Shown here: positions 10,230 through 20,789 of the stretch, piece after piece
How the letters are laid out: each line of letters starts with the position of its first letter
Numbering within the stretch: position 1 is the first letter of the stretch
Assembly: GCA_030220185.1 (NCBI GenBank)
Contig: JASPKZ010003845.1
Coordinates: 434,001 to 498,000, forward strand
Source of the DNA: Diploptera punctata
Taxonomy: Eukaryota > Arthropoda > Insecta > Blattodea > Blaberidae
DNA length: 64,000 nt
Direction: 5' to 3'
Program-made: the position numbers and the translations under genes
Notes under the pieces: generated by a model
Seen by the model: only the letters and a program-made list of their open reading frames with translations
What the model was told of the DNA's origin: nothing
The model's database searches: none

Positions 10230-10912
10230 ACTATATACGAGTATATATTATAATTGTTCTGTACGTGTATTTGTCACTCTACTCCTCCTAAACGACTGGA
10301 CCCATTTTGATGAAATATTTTGTATGTGTCTTCTGATTGGGTCCCTCGATGGTTTAGATTCACAATTAGACCCTCTAAAACCATTAGGTGTAGGAGTTCA
10401 CCAAAAGTGGAAATTTAAAAATCGCTCTAGTGTTCACATTTTTCGATGTTTCACAACGCAACTCAGTATATCCTATTAAAATAAACCGAGGTAGGTATTG
10501 TCCGAAAATGAATGAAATTCGACAATTAGAAGTGGAGGTTTACTCCAATCCGAAATTAAAAACTGACTAAAGGAATGGACCCATTTTGATGAAATTCTGT
10601 GTGTGTGTTTGAATGGGTTTCTGGATGGTTGGTAGGTGGCGCTGCGATCGGGTTATAGAATTTTTTTATGTTAGAAGTATAGTCATCTGCATTACTGACA
10701 TATTCCAAGCGACAACAATGTGATTCATCATGCACGCTTCTTGAGCCACAACAGATGGCTGTGAGAAGTTTTCTTGCGAACTTATTAAATAATATCTAAT
10801 TTCGTCTTAATTTGTGAATTCTATGGCAAAAAAGTAACATATTTTTATCGTCTCTGCCATGAGACGAGAAGTGAACGTTCGAGCAGGACAACGTCTGCCG
10901 GCTTCGCTAGTT
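10230..10912 (+). mobile_element. Possible non-autonomous Helitron end
   Basis: Starts with a TA-rich stretch followed by 'ctgtacgtgtatttgtcact', 'cctaaacgactggaccc' and 'attttgatgaaat' (present twice), and ends 'ctgccggcttcgctagtt'. A CTAG(T) end and this opening phrase are typical of insect non-autonomous Helitrons as I remember them. The interior (10380-10560) is family G. I cannot see a clean 3' hairpin, so this is tentative. Confidence 0.4.
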
Positions 10913-11493
10913 ATCAATAAAACCCAAATCACCACACCAAAACATTAAAATACTATACACCTTTCGATAGCGAGGTTTTCATTATCGAGACTAGTTATTG
11001 ATTGATAATCAATACAATTTTATTATCACCAAGAAGATCCTGTCCATTAATTTAATATGGATTAGGAACGAAGTTTATCCAATTTGATATGGATCTGCAG
11101 CTCGAGTGGAGCTCCGGCTTCCCTTTTCTTTCTCTTCCCGACACTGTGATTGGGGCCTAGTAATAATTTGGGTTTTGCGGTTTTAGTTTGTTAAGCTCTA
11201 CGACGAACCCCCAATTATTCTGGGGAACCGATATATAGGCCTATATTTTTTTCTGGATCCTTACCGTTGATCTTTCCGATATTGGATAGCCTACCAATAG
11301 CTACGCTACCGGCGATCTAGTTCTTGGGATCATTGGCAAACGTAACTCTATCACCACAAGCAAGAGGCACGGGAGGGATCTGAATTCAAACCCAGGACCG
11401 CCACGAGGAGACAGCGATGTTACCTGTAGACGATATCGGTGATTTTAGCGAATTTCGAAGTAATTTAGCAATCGACATTCTTCTCATGGAAAG

Positions 11494-11499
<6 letters not shown>
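10913..11499. other. Nothing recognised
   Basis: Mixed composition with no repeat match inside the window and no convincing gene. Confidence 0.45.

Positions 11500-11537
<38 letters not shown>
11500..11537. repeat. (TA)n microsatellite
   Basis: About 38 bp TA repeat immediately before a SINE-A copy. Confidence 0.95.
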
Positions 11538-11540
<3 letters not shown>

Positions 11541-11853
11541 GTCCACCGCTGTGGTCTCGAGGTAGCGTGCTGCCTTGTCACGCAGCGGGCCCGGATTCGA
11601 TCCCCGGTCGGGGCAGATTTTCTGGATGAGGTTTTTATCGGGGTTCTTCCTCACCTGTAAGACAAACTTCAGGAAATCTTTAAGGCTCAAACGGTCCCCG
11701 AAATCATATGGCCATCATCATCCCTCACCGGTGTGGAAAGCAACGGGAAGCTATCACACCTACAATTCCCTAGTAAAGCTGCAAGCATAGCATGAAAATG
11801 CTATGATTGCAGTGAAGGACCTGCCTTCGGGGAGAATTACTATGGATGGATAC
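11541..11853 (+). repeat. SINE family A, full length
   Basis: Head 'ccaccgctgtggtctcgagg', A-box region 'tagcgtgctgccttgtca', B box 'GGATTCGATCCCCGG' (about 11593), body 'cctcacctgtaagacaaa', 'ggtgtggaaagcaacggg', 'catgaaaatgctatgattgc', and tail 'ctatggatgga'. The sequence ATATCCCGTCCA occurs at both ends (11534-11545 and 11854-11865) and is probably the target-site duplication. Confidence 0.85.
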
Positions 11854-11894
11854 ATATCCCGTCCAGGCATTTATTTTTCTTATCTTGTCATCAC

Positions 11895-11901
11895 ATTATA
11901 T

Positions 11902-11972
<71 letters not shown>
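11895..11972. repeat. (TA)n microsatellite
   Basis: About 78 bp of TA repeat with two small interruptions. Confidence 0.95.
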
Positions 11973-11978
<6 letters not shown>

Positions 11979-12059
11979 TCATCAATCCTAGACATTCACC
12001 GAAAATGATCATGACAATTAAATAAATACATTAATGTGTCTGTTAACGATCTAGCGACC

Positions 12060-12330
12060 GCATTTTTTTTTGTTCCAAACTTTGCATTTGACAATCAATA
12101 TTTAGAAATATAAGGTCTAGTATGTGAATCAACACAAGTTGACATTAGGAATGGAGGTAAAGCCGGAGCGAAAATAAAAAATGCTCTAATGGCCGCTAAT
12201 TGGATTTTTCGTAACGAAACTAGGTATATGGCATAAAACCAAGAAGGTATTCTTCTAAAATCAGCTAAATCCGACCATTAGAAATGAGGGTTTACCTGAA
12301 AAGCAACATTTGAAAACGCTACAGTAATTG
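12060..12330 (-). repeat. Interspersed repeat family G
   Basis: The reverse complement shares 'cctcatttctaatggtcgga', 'tttagctgatttta' and 'gttttatgccatatacc' with the 1.3 kb and 27.8 kb copies. The flank to about 12490 ('ttgccgaggaattagc', 'tgcgacggaatatttataat') recurs near 27.4 and 41.4 kb, so the full repeat is longer than the core. Confidence 0.5.
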
Positions 12331-12889
12331 TCATGAAATTGAACATACGGGATTTAGTTAAGAAAAAAATAGACATTCTGGAAACTAGAAAAAAAAGGAC
12401 AATAAATTAGACTTGCCGAGGAATTAGCTTAGTATATGCAATTCCTGTGCGACGGAATATTTATAATTTCCTTGCAATCTCGTATGTTTTCCATCGGAAT
12501 TAAATTTCTTGAACAGTCTGTATATAATCGGTTTTTATTTCCTAGACACAGCAGTTTTGCCAGCGCAATGATTTGGCACAGCAGTTAGAGAGATAAAGAA
12601 ACATAGATTGTTGCAAGATCCATTAACCTCTTTTTACAGTAAACGTTAAAGCTGTAATTGCTATCGGAGAAAGAAATTTGTGCCAGAACAGCTCTATTGT
12701 ATCATTATCGTTCATACATTATGTTAATTAGTGCAAATTATTTTATTATCTACGTTTAATTACAAAGTAAATTAAACCTTATTGCAGAACTTCAATATTA
12801 CGAATAAAAAATGAATAGAATTTATTTTCCAGATGCAGCTTATTGCATAATGGGCCTATATATATAACTGTACTCTTCTGAATATGCTA
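12331..12889. other. Outer family-G-like flank, otherwise nothing recognised
   Basis: Only the 'ttgccgaggaattagc' neighbourhood (about 12412) matches other places. No gene is visible. Confidence 0.4.
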
Positions 12890-13390
12890 CAAGCCGGCAG
12901 GTTGGGGATTCGAGTCCCGGTAGAGTTATGATTTTTAAAATGACCTAAACTTTCTGGCGGCACCATGACCCTGATGTTGATTGGAAATGAGTAATAGACA
13001 CTTGTTCTGGGATAAAAGATGGCCGTCACACAGAGCTGAAACCCGGCTGAAATCTCATGTTGATTGTCTAGAAATGTGGGAAGCTTAATGTAGTAGTAGT
13101 AGTAGTAGGAATTTATTAGACAAAAAGTAAGATATTTACAATATTATTTACAAATATGGGTCGCACGGGCAGTAAGCCGTACGTGCTGTTGACAGTCCGT
13201 TACAATAAAGTAATAATTGGTACTAGTGTAAAGAAAAATAAACAACAAAAACAGCAATAACATTACAATTACATAAAGAAAACACAATAATATTACAATT
13301 AAGTAATAACACAATAGCATTATACACTAGAAAAACATTGTCGGTTACTATCCCGAGGGCCTCCTAAGGTCTGCAGTACGATCACTTTCT
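12890..13390 (+). repeat. SINE family C, interrupted
   Basis: Head B box 'GGGATTCGAGTCCCGG' at about 12905 and the SINE-C body to 13090. Its last part (from 'ctatcccgagggcctccta') resumes near 13350. The stretch 13091-13340 between them is a different repeat with a (TAG)n end, inserted at the 'acctcctactacc' position of SINE-C. Confidence 0.7.
13091..13340 (-). repeat. Repeat with (CTA)n tail inserted in SINE-C
   Basis: On the minus strand it reads 'cccgtgcgacccatatttgt', 'aatattgtaaatatcttact', 'gtctaataaagtcctactac', that is, a polyadenylation-like AATAAA followed by (CTA)n. The same ~80-bp 3' module occurs at 24925-25000 and 40745-40826. It looks like the 3' end of a non-LTR or SINE-like retroelement whose body I do not recognise. 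Confidence 0.55.
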
Positions 13391-13584
13391 CTTAACTTAC
13401 ACTCCCCTCAATAAGGGAAGGCTTGAGCTCAGGGAATGATTCTTATAATTTTTTTTATTATTAACTGAATTTTCATCATTGAGGTTTTTCTACAACCAAT
13501 GTAAGTAATTACAATAAGCTTTAAAAATACATAAATGACTACGGACATATAGATTACCAGTTTGTAATACACATTCATACATTT

Positions 13585-13900
13585 CCTTTAATTAAGGTTA
13601 TCCATCGTGCTCTGTGCTCTGTATCATAATCCATTACACCAAATTTCCTCATTGAATGTTGAGTGTTATTCTTCTAGGTGGTTCTTGGTCTTCCTTTCCT
13701 GCTCCTTCTTTTAATTTTCCATGTATGGACGGCCTTTGGTAATCATTCATCCTGCATCCTTCTTAAGGGTCCATACCACATCAGTCTTCTGTTCAATCTC
13801 ATCCATTATACTTCTACATGCATTCATCTATTTTCTGATTTCTGTATTTCTAATTCTATCCCAGTCGAGATTTTCGTCAGTTCTTCACCAAAATCTATTT
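13585..13900 (-). mobile_element. RTE-like LINE 3' fragment, second lineage
   Basis: Minus-strand translation gives 'RRLMWYGPLRRMQDE', 'LPKAVHTWK', 'RRSRKGRPRTT' and 'FGVMDYDTEHRARW', the usual end of RTE-like ORFs. Several stops are present. It is bounded on the right by an AAT microsatellite. Confidence 0.6.
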
Positions 13901-13902
13901 CT

Positions 13903-13903
<1 letters not shown>

Positions 13904-13981
<78 letters not shown>
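13904..13981. repeat. (AAT)n microsatellite
   Basis: About 78 bp of AAT repeat. Long poly-Ile or poly-Asn frames here are artefacts of the repeat. Confidence 0.95.
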
Positions 13982-13985
13982 TTGT

Positions 13986-14383
13986 ATCTTGTAAGCTCAT
14001 ATTTCCCTTAACAGAGATTTAGGCGCCCTCCCCTACAGGGAAGAATTTGAACCATACTAATTTAGTTACACTTGTTTTCGTATAGATGTCTTTTGAGTGG
14101 TCCGTGGTCAGCGTTCCGCCTCATACTGGCATCTAGGAAACTAAGGTAGTACTAGGACGGGAAAATTCGGTAAATTTTGCTTAGAGGTCTTTTCATTCAG
14201 GCATAAGGATCTTTTACGAGTCTGAAAATCTTCAGACTCGGGACCCATGGCTTGAAGTCCCTCTCGGAGGACTTGCTCTTTGGATTTTTCCATCCTAAAA
14301 AATCCATCGAACCCGGCCGGATTTGAACCCGCGACCCTCAGGACCAGAGGCAAGGAGCATAACCACTAGTCCACCGCGGCCGA
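13986..14383 (-). repeat. SINE family E, full length
   Basis: On the minus strand the head reads 'cggccgcggtggactagtgg' with A box, then B box 'GGGTTCAAATCC' (about 14325). The body follows: 'aggatggaaaaatccaaaga', 'gggacttcaagccatgggtc', 'ctgaagattttcagactcgt', 'aggcggaacgctgaccacgg', and an end at 'gggaaatatgagcttac'. Other copies lie at 34166-34510, 41936-42137 and 42955-43238. Confidence 0.75.
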
Positions 14384-14385
14384 TA

Positions 14386-14393
14386 TAATAATA

Positions 14394-14426
<33 letters not shown>
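14386..14426. repeat. (AAT)n microsatellite
   Basis: About 40 bp of AAT between SINE-E and a truncated SINE-A. Confidence 0.9.
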
Positions 14427-14579
14427 CCATCCATCCATAGTAATTCTGCCTGAGGGCAGGTCTTTCACTGCAATCATAGCATTTTCAAGCTTCCTGACAT
14501 TTGTCTTATAGGTGAGGAAAAACCCCGAAAAACCTCACCCAGGAGCCTGTCCCGACCGGGAATCGAACCCGGGCCCCGG
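14426..14579 (-). repeat. SINE family A, internally deleted
   Basis: The tail 'atccatccatagtaattctg' side and the head B box ('cgggttcgattcccgg' on the minus strand, about 14555) are both present. The middle ('ggtgtggaaagcaacggg' region) is missing, leaving about 150 bp. Confidence 0.7.
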
Positions 14580-14589
14580 TTGATAATAA

Positions 14590-15190
14590 TGATAATAATT
14601 TATTTAACTGGCAGAGATAAGGCCATTAGGTGCTCTCTTCCACTCAAGCTGCGAAAAATGTTAAATACAGTAAATATTTACACAACATCATAGCATTTGC
14701 AATTATAAGTAACATCTTATACAAATTAAAGTAAAATAAATGATGAATCAAAGTCAATTTTAGTAGGAAAAAAAAAGTTACTCTACTGAAAGACCAATAA
14801 CAATAGAAAGAGATAAAAATATGTTTTAAAGGAAACTAATGTCCTGCAGTACCTGATTTCTTCTGGTAAGGAGTTCCAGATTCTATCAGTATATACAGCA
14901 GTAGAATTAGAATAATAGGATGTTCTGTATTCTGGGATGTAAAGTAGGAGGTTATGGTGCGATCGTGAACCCAAATTGCGATTGGAGAATAGGATATGGA
15001 AGCGAGGATAAGTAGCTTGCTAGAATAAGAGAATGCATTTTTCTACGATCATGGAAATGGACATAGTTGGCGGTAGCATGAGAAATGTGGTCATATTTAC
15101 GAATATTGGAAATATGTCTGATACATATGTTACGAATAAGTTGCAATGTATGTGCTAGTCAATCGTTAATGTGTGTAAATAAGATGTCTC
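14590..15190 (-). mobile_element. CR1/L2-like LINE C-terminus and 3' UTR
   Basis: The minus strand encodes 'LQLIRNICIRHI ... RKYDHISH' and, in another frame, 'RSHHNLLLYIPEYRTSYYSNS' and 'RIWNSLPEEIR', the C-terminal region after the reverse transcriptase of CR1/L2-type LINEs. The 3' UTR ends with 'ctggcagagataaggccatt' near 14600; related ends lie at 23400-23465 and 63790-63845. Frameshifted and dead. Confidence 0.7.
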
Positions 15191-15274
15191 AATAATCAAA
15201 ATACATCACGAGAGTTTGCACTAGAATTATTTTGAAATTAGTCTGAAGAAAATTTTAGAATCTATTTAAAGAAT

Positions 15275-15995
15275 TTATTATTTATTTATATTAATGTAGT
15301 GGCGTTTGACAATGGTCATTACAATAACTGGAGAGAACAAATAATAACAATAACAAACAATAACAAGAAAGTTATAAATGGTCCATCGTCTTTTCCCTGA
15401 CCTCCCAGTATCTGTCCACGAAACTGTTGGTTAATAGAGATGGGCAAGTTCGGATGTGATCAACGTCCATATCTTCCATGGTGTTGTGAAGTGGTTACAT
15501 TATTTAGTTGGTAGAATACCGAGAAGATGAAGGTGTTTACCTAGGCATTCGTGTCCTGTTGGAGTACGGAATATTGCAACAGCTACTCTTCTAGACCAAT
15601 CTGGGAGTGTAGTTTGGATGGATATTTTCCAAGGTTTGTCTTTTATTTGGAGCTCTAAGAAGATTCTGAAGGTTTCTCTCACTTCGAAGCGATGTTCATA
15701 GCTGCTCTAGTGTAAGAGATAATGTTGGATGATGTCGGAAGTTCATTATTAAAAATACCATTTCTGACATTTGGTTTATTTGAATGTTCCAACTTAGATT
15801 AGAGTCAAGATAAATACCCAAACTTGTAACAAATGACGAATAAGGTACTGCTTTATCTAGCATTATGGCCGGCAGGTTGATATTGTTAATGGTGTGCAGT
15901 AGTCTTGGATGTCCAAAGATAATTGTTTGGGTCTTCTCTATACTGAGTCTCCATAGAGCGAACACAAATATAAATCTTAATTTATACAAATTCAA
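15275..15995 (-). mobile_element. Jockey-like LINE, RT thumb to C-terminal end, deleted
   Basis: The frame ending near 15995 reads 'LSIEKTQTIIFGHPRLL', 'VPYSSFVTSLGIYLDSNLSW', typical of the post-catalytic RT region of Jockey-like LINEs. The left part (15500-15682) reads 'AVAIFRTPTGHECLGKHLHL', the C-terminal end after RNase H. The RNase H region between is missing. It closes with an ATTT-type tail near 15280. Confidence 0.7.
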
Positions 15996-16264
15996 ATTTA
16001 AAAATAAATGGTAATTTGTTGAAGAAATTATTCATTCATTAGGCTTATTTTGCCTGCACTCAAATTGGAGACACGCATTTTCTTATACTAACTTATTTAA
16101 ACGCGTCGGACTGCAGAGAAAACAACCCAAAGTATTACCTTTTGAATATTTTTTTGTGTAATTTGGCACAAATTTTATTAAATTCTCTGATAAATGTTTC
16201 TATTGTTTTTCTTATAACTTTAAAGTATTAATTAAATTCTGTTATACTCTGATACAATGGCGAA

Positions 16265-16460
16265 GAAAATATGGCAGCTGCTAGAACAATTTTTATTTCG
16301 GATTTAAGGTAAACCCCTACTTTTAATTGTCAAATTTCGCTGATGTTTGGAGAATACCTTCTTCTTTTTCTTTTAATAGCATGGGCTATACTGAGTTTCG
16401 TTCCAAAACATTGAAAATTTCGACTGCTAGAGGGATTTTCAACTTTTCGTTTCAGGTTAT
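16265..16460 (+). repeat. Interspersed repeat family G
   Basis: Shares 'ggtaaacccctacttttaat', 'caaatttcgctgatg', 'tagcatgggctatactgag' and 'gctagagggattttcaa' with other family G copies. Confidence 0.55.
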
Positions 16461-16574
16461 CGGTTTTGTTATTTAAAGATTTCTACCTTTCTTGTTTAAT
16501 CGACTGCTATATACAAAGCTTGAATCCGATAAATAAAAAAACTTCGGACGCTACAGCGTTAACAAACAAGCAGA

Positions 16575-16697
16575 TATATATATATGTGTGTGTGTGTGTG
16601 TAATTATTAATTTTGGTAAAACACTAAGAAGGGGATAGGCCACCAATAAAAAAACGCCTGAACCGGGATTTGGACCCGAGACGTGTAACTATGTGTG

Positions 16698-16735
<38 letters not shown>
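16575..16735. repeat. TG and TA microsatellites with a short tRNA-like piece
   Basis: (TG)n at about 16586-16600, (TA)n at 16703-16733. Between them 16650-16690 holds 'gaaccgggatttggacccga', the reverse of a B-box-like block, probably a minimal SINE head remnant. Confidence 0.6.
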
Positions 16736-16738
<3 letters not shown>

Positions 16739-16814
16739 TATTATTATTATTAGGAATATTCCACAATACAGTGTTTCTCCTTCAACCCAAAGTGATTTGT
16801 CACCAGAGGTAGGG

Positions 16815-16817
<3 letters not shown>

Positions 16818-16861
<44 letters not shown>
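16818..16861. repeat. (TA)n microsatellite
   Basis: About 43 bp of TA. Confidence 0.95.
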
Positions 16862-16863
<2 letters not shown>

Positions 16864-17144
16864 CCTATATTGTTTATGGTCACTTTCGGTGTCTACTAGA
16901 TAGGATTGTGAAGGTCATAAACATGTTTCAAAGTTTTAAAAATATTTTCTGAGAACAACCTCAATAGCTTCATTCCTTCAGAATTTCTAAAAGAGAGAAA
17001 TAGATAAAAATGCAATTAGTAAAGAAAGTCATAGAAAAAAAGGCATTCGGTAACTAAAGATATATAAAATGATATAAGGAAATCAAATTAGTAAAGAAAG
17101 TAATAAAAAAGACATAACTAGGATACATAAAAATATAATAAGAA

Positions 17145-17430
17145 AATGTTATCTCACTGCAGACCTTAGGAAACTCTTAAGGTAATATAATGTTAAGGCT
17201 CTCACCATTCTAGATAATCGTCACGTGATGTCAGCCAGGTCGTCAGCCTTGTGTGACTCCTACATACATGAGGAAACTATCATACTCGTTTCTCTTAAAG
17301 GCTGATTCGCCCCCAGGGTCATATCCTAGAAGTTTTAGGCTATTTAAAAAAATTGTCATCCTATCGGGGCTCAAACCCGTGACCTTCTGGCTTTTGTAGC
17401 ATGTTACTATACTACGGCGTGCCTCCATCA
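17145..17430 (-). repeat. SINE family C, near full length
   Basis: On the minus strand: head 'aggcacgccgtagtatagta', B-box region 'cacgggtttgagccccg' (about 17375), body 'ctgggggcgaatcagcc', 'atgtaggagtcacacaaggc', and end 'ccttaacattatattacc'. Moderately diverged. Confidence 0.7.
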
Positions 17431-18258
17431 AGTAAGAATATGTCATTAATATTGACTGAACCCAGAGAATTATGATAGAAAAGAAAATACGGTATACTGA
17501 ATTTCAAAATATCTTAACAATTGTTATGGATTCCAAATGGAAACCTGACACGTATAATGTAAATAAATAATATTTTTTCCTAGTACCGGTTCTCATTTTC
17601 TTTTGAAAGACTGCCAAAGTGGATTCATTAAAATTGACTTGAACTCGGAGTCTGAAATGTGTAAACAACGGAAAATTTCGCTGAAGTAAGCTAGAATTGG
17701 AAATAGAGTTTAATTTAATCTAACTTAAACCGTTCTTCACCTTAAAACTGTGAGCAGGTGTCTCCGTGATGTCATTATTCTCCTCTTTTTATTAACAGCT
17801 GACTGCTACTTGTTGATTGACATCTACCCACGCAATACCGTAGTGAAAATCTTCAAGTGTTTAAACAACAGATTCCTCTATGACTTCACGATGAATAAGT
17901 TGGAAAAAAAAAATGTTGTTCAATATGTTTGCATCTCAGTCAGTTCATACTGGTTCGTGGTGGACGATTCGGAGGCAGGACAGGCTTTTCTTGGGATTTT
18001 GCATTATTTACCCCGAAAACTTCATCTGACCATTTCTCCATACTCAAATCATCCATTTCATTTCATCTGCCCCTGTAATGGTTTCGGTCTGCCTGCATCA
18101 CAGAATGCCACGTATATTCAATAATAGGAGTTCAATTTCACCTCATCTCATCAGTCGAACTTCATTTAACATCGGAGTCAAGTAGAGAATTTTTATTTCG
18201 TCCGCCCTATCCCGTGGCCTTCCTCAGATGACAAATATGTATATGAAATCCTCATTTC

Positions 18259-18260
<2 letters not shown>
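17431..18260. other. Nothing recognised
   Basis: A 124-codon open frame (17750-18124, plus) begins at GTG, not ATG, and matches nothing I know. Its hydrophobic start is not enough to call a gene. The remainder is AT-rich and featureless. Confidence 0.45.

Positions 18261-18311
<51 letters not shown>
18261..18311. repeat. (AAT)n microsatellite
   Basis: About 51 bp of AAT repeat. Confidence 0.95.
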
Positions 18312-18312
<1 letters not shown>

Positions 18313-18454
18313 TTTATTTTTATTTTATTTATATACAGATTTTCAAGTTTACGCGTCTTTCTGTGCCTACAATTTTACTTTCCTTCTCCACCTCGTCTCT
18401 ATCCATCCACTCCATGTCCTCCAGTCTCTTGTTCTCATTCAAGAACTGGAATAA

Positions 18455-18456
<2 letters not shown>

Positions 18457-18541
<85 letters not shown>

Positions 18542-18550
18542 AATAATAAG
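18457..18550. repeat. (ACT)n(AAT)n compound microsatellite
   Basis: About 47 bp of ACT followed by about 45 bp of AAT. Frames through it give poly-Thr/Asn artefacts. Confidence 0.95.
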
Positions 18551-18555
18551 ATGAG

Positions 18556-18625
18556 AGGTGTGTATGGAGAGCTTATGTCCGCACGACCATAAATCTACGG
18601 TTTCGAAAGTGTTACTGAGTTAATT
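18556..18625 (+). mobile_element. RTE-like LINE, extreme 3' end
   Basis: Only the last ~70 bp: codons for 'VWRAYVRTTINLRF' and the 'gtgttactgagttaattaat' tail. It lies between a microsatellite and a fold-back repeat. Confidence 0.65.
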
Positions 18626-18634
18626 AATAATAAT

Positions 18635-18954
18635 AAAATTAAAAATTATAATGTAAAATTATAAAATAGTTACACAAAAGGTCCGTCTCCTCAATTTAAA
18701 AATTATTGGTTGTCTGTAGCACTTTCGGGACTAGTCCTATCATCAGCAGAACTAATAGGATGTGGGTTCGTATCAGTTGACCCCTGATTCAATTGTATTG
18801 AATCAGGAGTCAATTGAATCAGGGGTCTGATTCAATAGGGATCAACTGATAAGAACCCACATCCTGTTACTTCTGCTGATGATGGGACTAGTCCCGAAAG
18901 CGCTAGACCTTTTGGGTAACTATTTTATAATTTTACATTATAATTTTTAATTTT
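18635..18954. mobile_element. Fold-back (long inverted repeat) element
   Basis: A 320-bp inverted repeat. Outer arms 'aaaattaaaaattataatgt' (18635) and its complement at 18935-18954. Inner arms include 'gcactttcgggactagtcc' with 'ggactagtcccgaaagcgc', 'aggatgtgggttc' with 'gaacccacatcct', and a centre built on 'cccctgattcaattg'. The left arm has about 31 extra bases after 'aaaaggtc'. No coding capacity. Transcribed RNA would form a long hairpin. Confidence 0.8.
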
Positions 18955-19015
18955 ATGAATAATACCTTAACGGAATTTTATCATGAATTTTGTTAATGTT
19001 GACTAATAACAATAA

Positions 19016-19016
19016 T

Positions 19017-19052
<36 letters not shown>
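19016..19052. repeat. (AAT)n microsatellite
   Basis: About 37 bp of AAT repeat. Confidence 0.9.
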
Positions 19053-19069
19053 TTTGGGATTTATCCTGA

Positions 19070-19335
19070 ATACAATGGTTTTCCGTCACCCTAAAGAAAT
19101 TCGCCTTCTCCATTTGTAGCTCTCCTGAACACCTCATCTGTAAGTCCCAGTTCACTGACATCTTCTCACTCTATTCACCCAACCCTCTTTAGGTCTTCCC
19201 CCTCTTCTTTTTCCGTCTATTCTTCACTTCAATATCTTCTTAGTACTCTATTGGAGTCGTCCTTAAAATCTCCATACCATCTTAATCGTATTTCTTCAAT
19301 TGTCTGTAACATATTTCTTTCAATTTCCATAATAC
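19070..19335 (-). mobile_element. RTE-like LINE 3' fragment, third lineage
   Basis: The minus strand reads 'IRLRWYGDFKDDSNRVLRRY' (right side), then frameshifted 'EDVSELGLTDEVFRRATN' (left), the end of an RTE-like ORF. It is bounded on both sides by AAT microsatellites. Confidence 0.65.
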
Positions 19336-19353
19336 TAATAATAATAACGATAC

Positions 19354-19413
<60 letters not shown>

Positions 19414-19512
19414 TAATAATAATAATAATAGTAATAATAATAGTAATAATAATAGTAATAATAATAGTAATAATAATAACAATAATAATATAATATAATA
19501 ATAATAATATTA
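19333..19512. repeat. Long AAT/AGT compound microsatellite
   Basis: About 180 bp of AAT with regular AATAGT interruptions between 19430 and 19480, so a higher-order 12-bp periodicity is visible in its right half. Confidence 0.9.
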
Positions 19513-19522
19513 TGGATAAAAA

Positions 19523-19950
19523 ATGTCGACACTTACTTTAGCGGAGAAGAGAATATTACTGGCATATGAGAATAAAATTAGGAGGAAAATTTTTGGACCA
19601 AGGAGAAACGAACAGACAGGTGAATGGAGAAGGCTACATAACAGTGAGCTAAATTATCTTTATGGGAAGCTAGATGTAATAACAACGGTAAAGTATCGTA
19701 GACTGCGTTGGGCAGGACATGTTGCAAGATTGTGGAATGAAAGAGTTGCGTGGAAACTCCTTGTAGGAAAACCAGAGGAAAAACGTCCAATTGGTAGACC
19801 AAGAACGAGGTGGTAGAATAACTTTAACCATGATTTGAGGGAAGCAGATTGTATATGGGATGATTGGAAAATATTATTGAGAATAGGGATGTATGGAAGA
19901 CTTATGTCCGCACAGTCATGACCTACGATTTCAATAATGCCAGTGAGTTA
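19523..19950 (+). mobile_element. RTE-like LINE 3' fragment
   Basis: Frame 19523-19816: 'SNTLTLAEKR'-like start, 'RRNEQTGEWRRLHNSEL', 'RRLRWAGHVARLWNER', 'KRPIGRPRTRW' then a stop. The remainder to about 19945 is the diverged 'DYTG.DW' end with a 'cagtgagttagtta' tail. The same lineage as 9275-10204. Confidence 0.8.
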
Positions 19951-20789
19951 GTTATACATGAAGAAACTTTTCAAACAAATTGAAACACAAAATACAAGCA
20001 TAGGTCTATAGGATTTTCTGTACAGATAAAACTGTGACTAAAAATTCTTAATAAGTGCAAGAGAGTCTGATTTGAATAAAATATTATTTAAATCGAAAAC
20101 AAATCGGATTTATTTTTTAGTCATTCAACTAATCCCGCACATCCCTGAACAATCTACGAAAGTTCGATGCATATCTGTTCCACCCTGTGTAGAACATAGC
20201 GGCGAATTCTATTTTCCAACTGACCTAGTCTTTAAAATGTTATGAGTAATTCAACTCGTCAGCAATATGGAAGACACTACTAGTTCTTCTGTTTTAGCTG
20301 GCTTTGCATCACCTGAGTTTACAAGTGCTAGTGGATGATCCTTTATACATCCCTTTTAGTAGAGAGCCGGACATGCTTCGAATAAAAATTACATTCTTTG
20401 TGTACATTTTAAATTCAGTTTACACCATGGAGAATAAAATATGCGATGTTGTACATGACCCAGTTATTGAAAATTTATATTTTTGCGGATGTGCCCACAC
20501 CACCGCTCTGGTGCAGGGATGACATTGCAGCCTCTCATACAGAAGAATCGAATCAAGCTACCGCACAGGTTGAATTTCCTGTTTGATATTTTTACTCAAC
20601 TGTGGGACAAATTCCAACATATTTAGGCATCAAATTCCGTAAAATACATACATTTTAAACAGAAGATACCGTTATATTTGTTTACCTAAATCCTATCAAT
20701 ATAATTAATTCTAAGGAAAACGCTATAAGATAACAGTAGAATCAATCATCAAAGACTCGGGTTAGCATCACCGATTGTCTCATCATTTT
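19951..20789. other. Nothing recognised
   Basis: A short frame at 20304-20522 has no recognisable domain. AT-rich, no family match. Confidence 0.45.

Noticed and set aside
11575..11790. Frames through SINE-A copies ('GFDPRSGQIFW', 'DRGSNPGPLRDKAA', also at 44947 and 57946)
   Set aside because: These come from translating the SINE B box and body. They recur wherever the SINE occurs.
13721..14022. Open frames encoding long poly-Ile or poly-Asn runs (also at 18363, 19251 and 19282)
   Set aside because: They are translations of the AAT/ATT microsatellites and carry no coding signal.
17750..18124. 124-codon frame with a hydrophobic N-terminus, looking like a small secreted protein
   Set aside because: It opens at GTG with no suitable ATG, has no recognised domain and no splice or repeat context. 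Insects do not normally start proteins at GTG.
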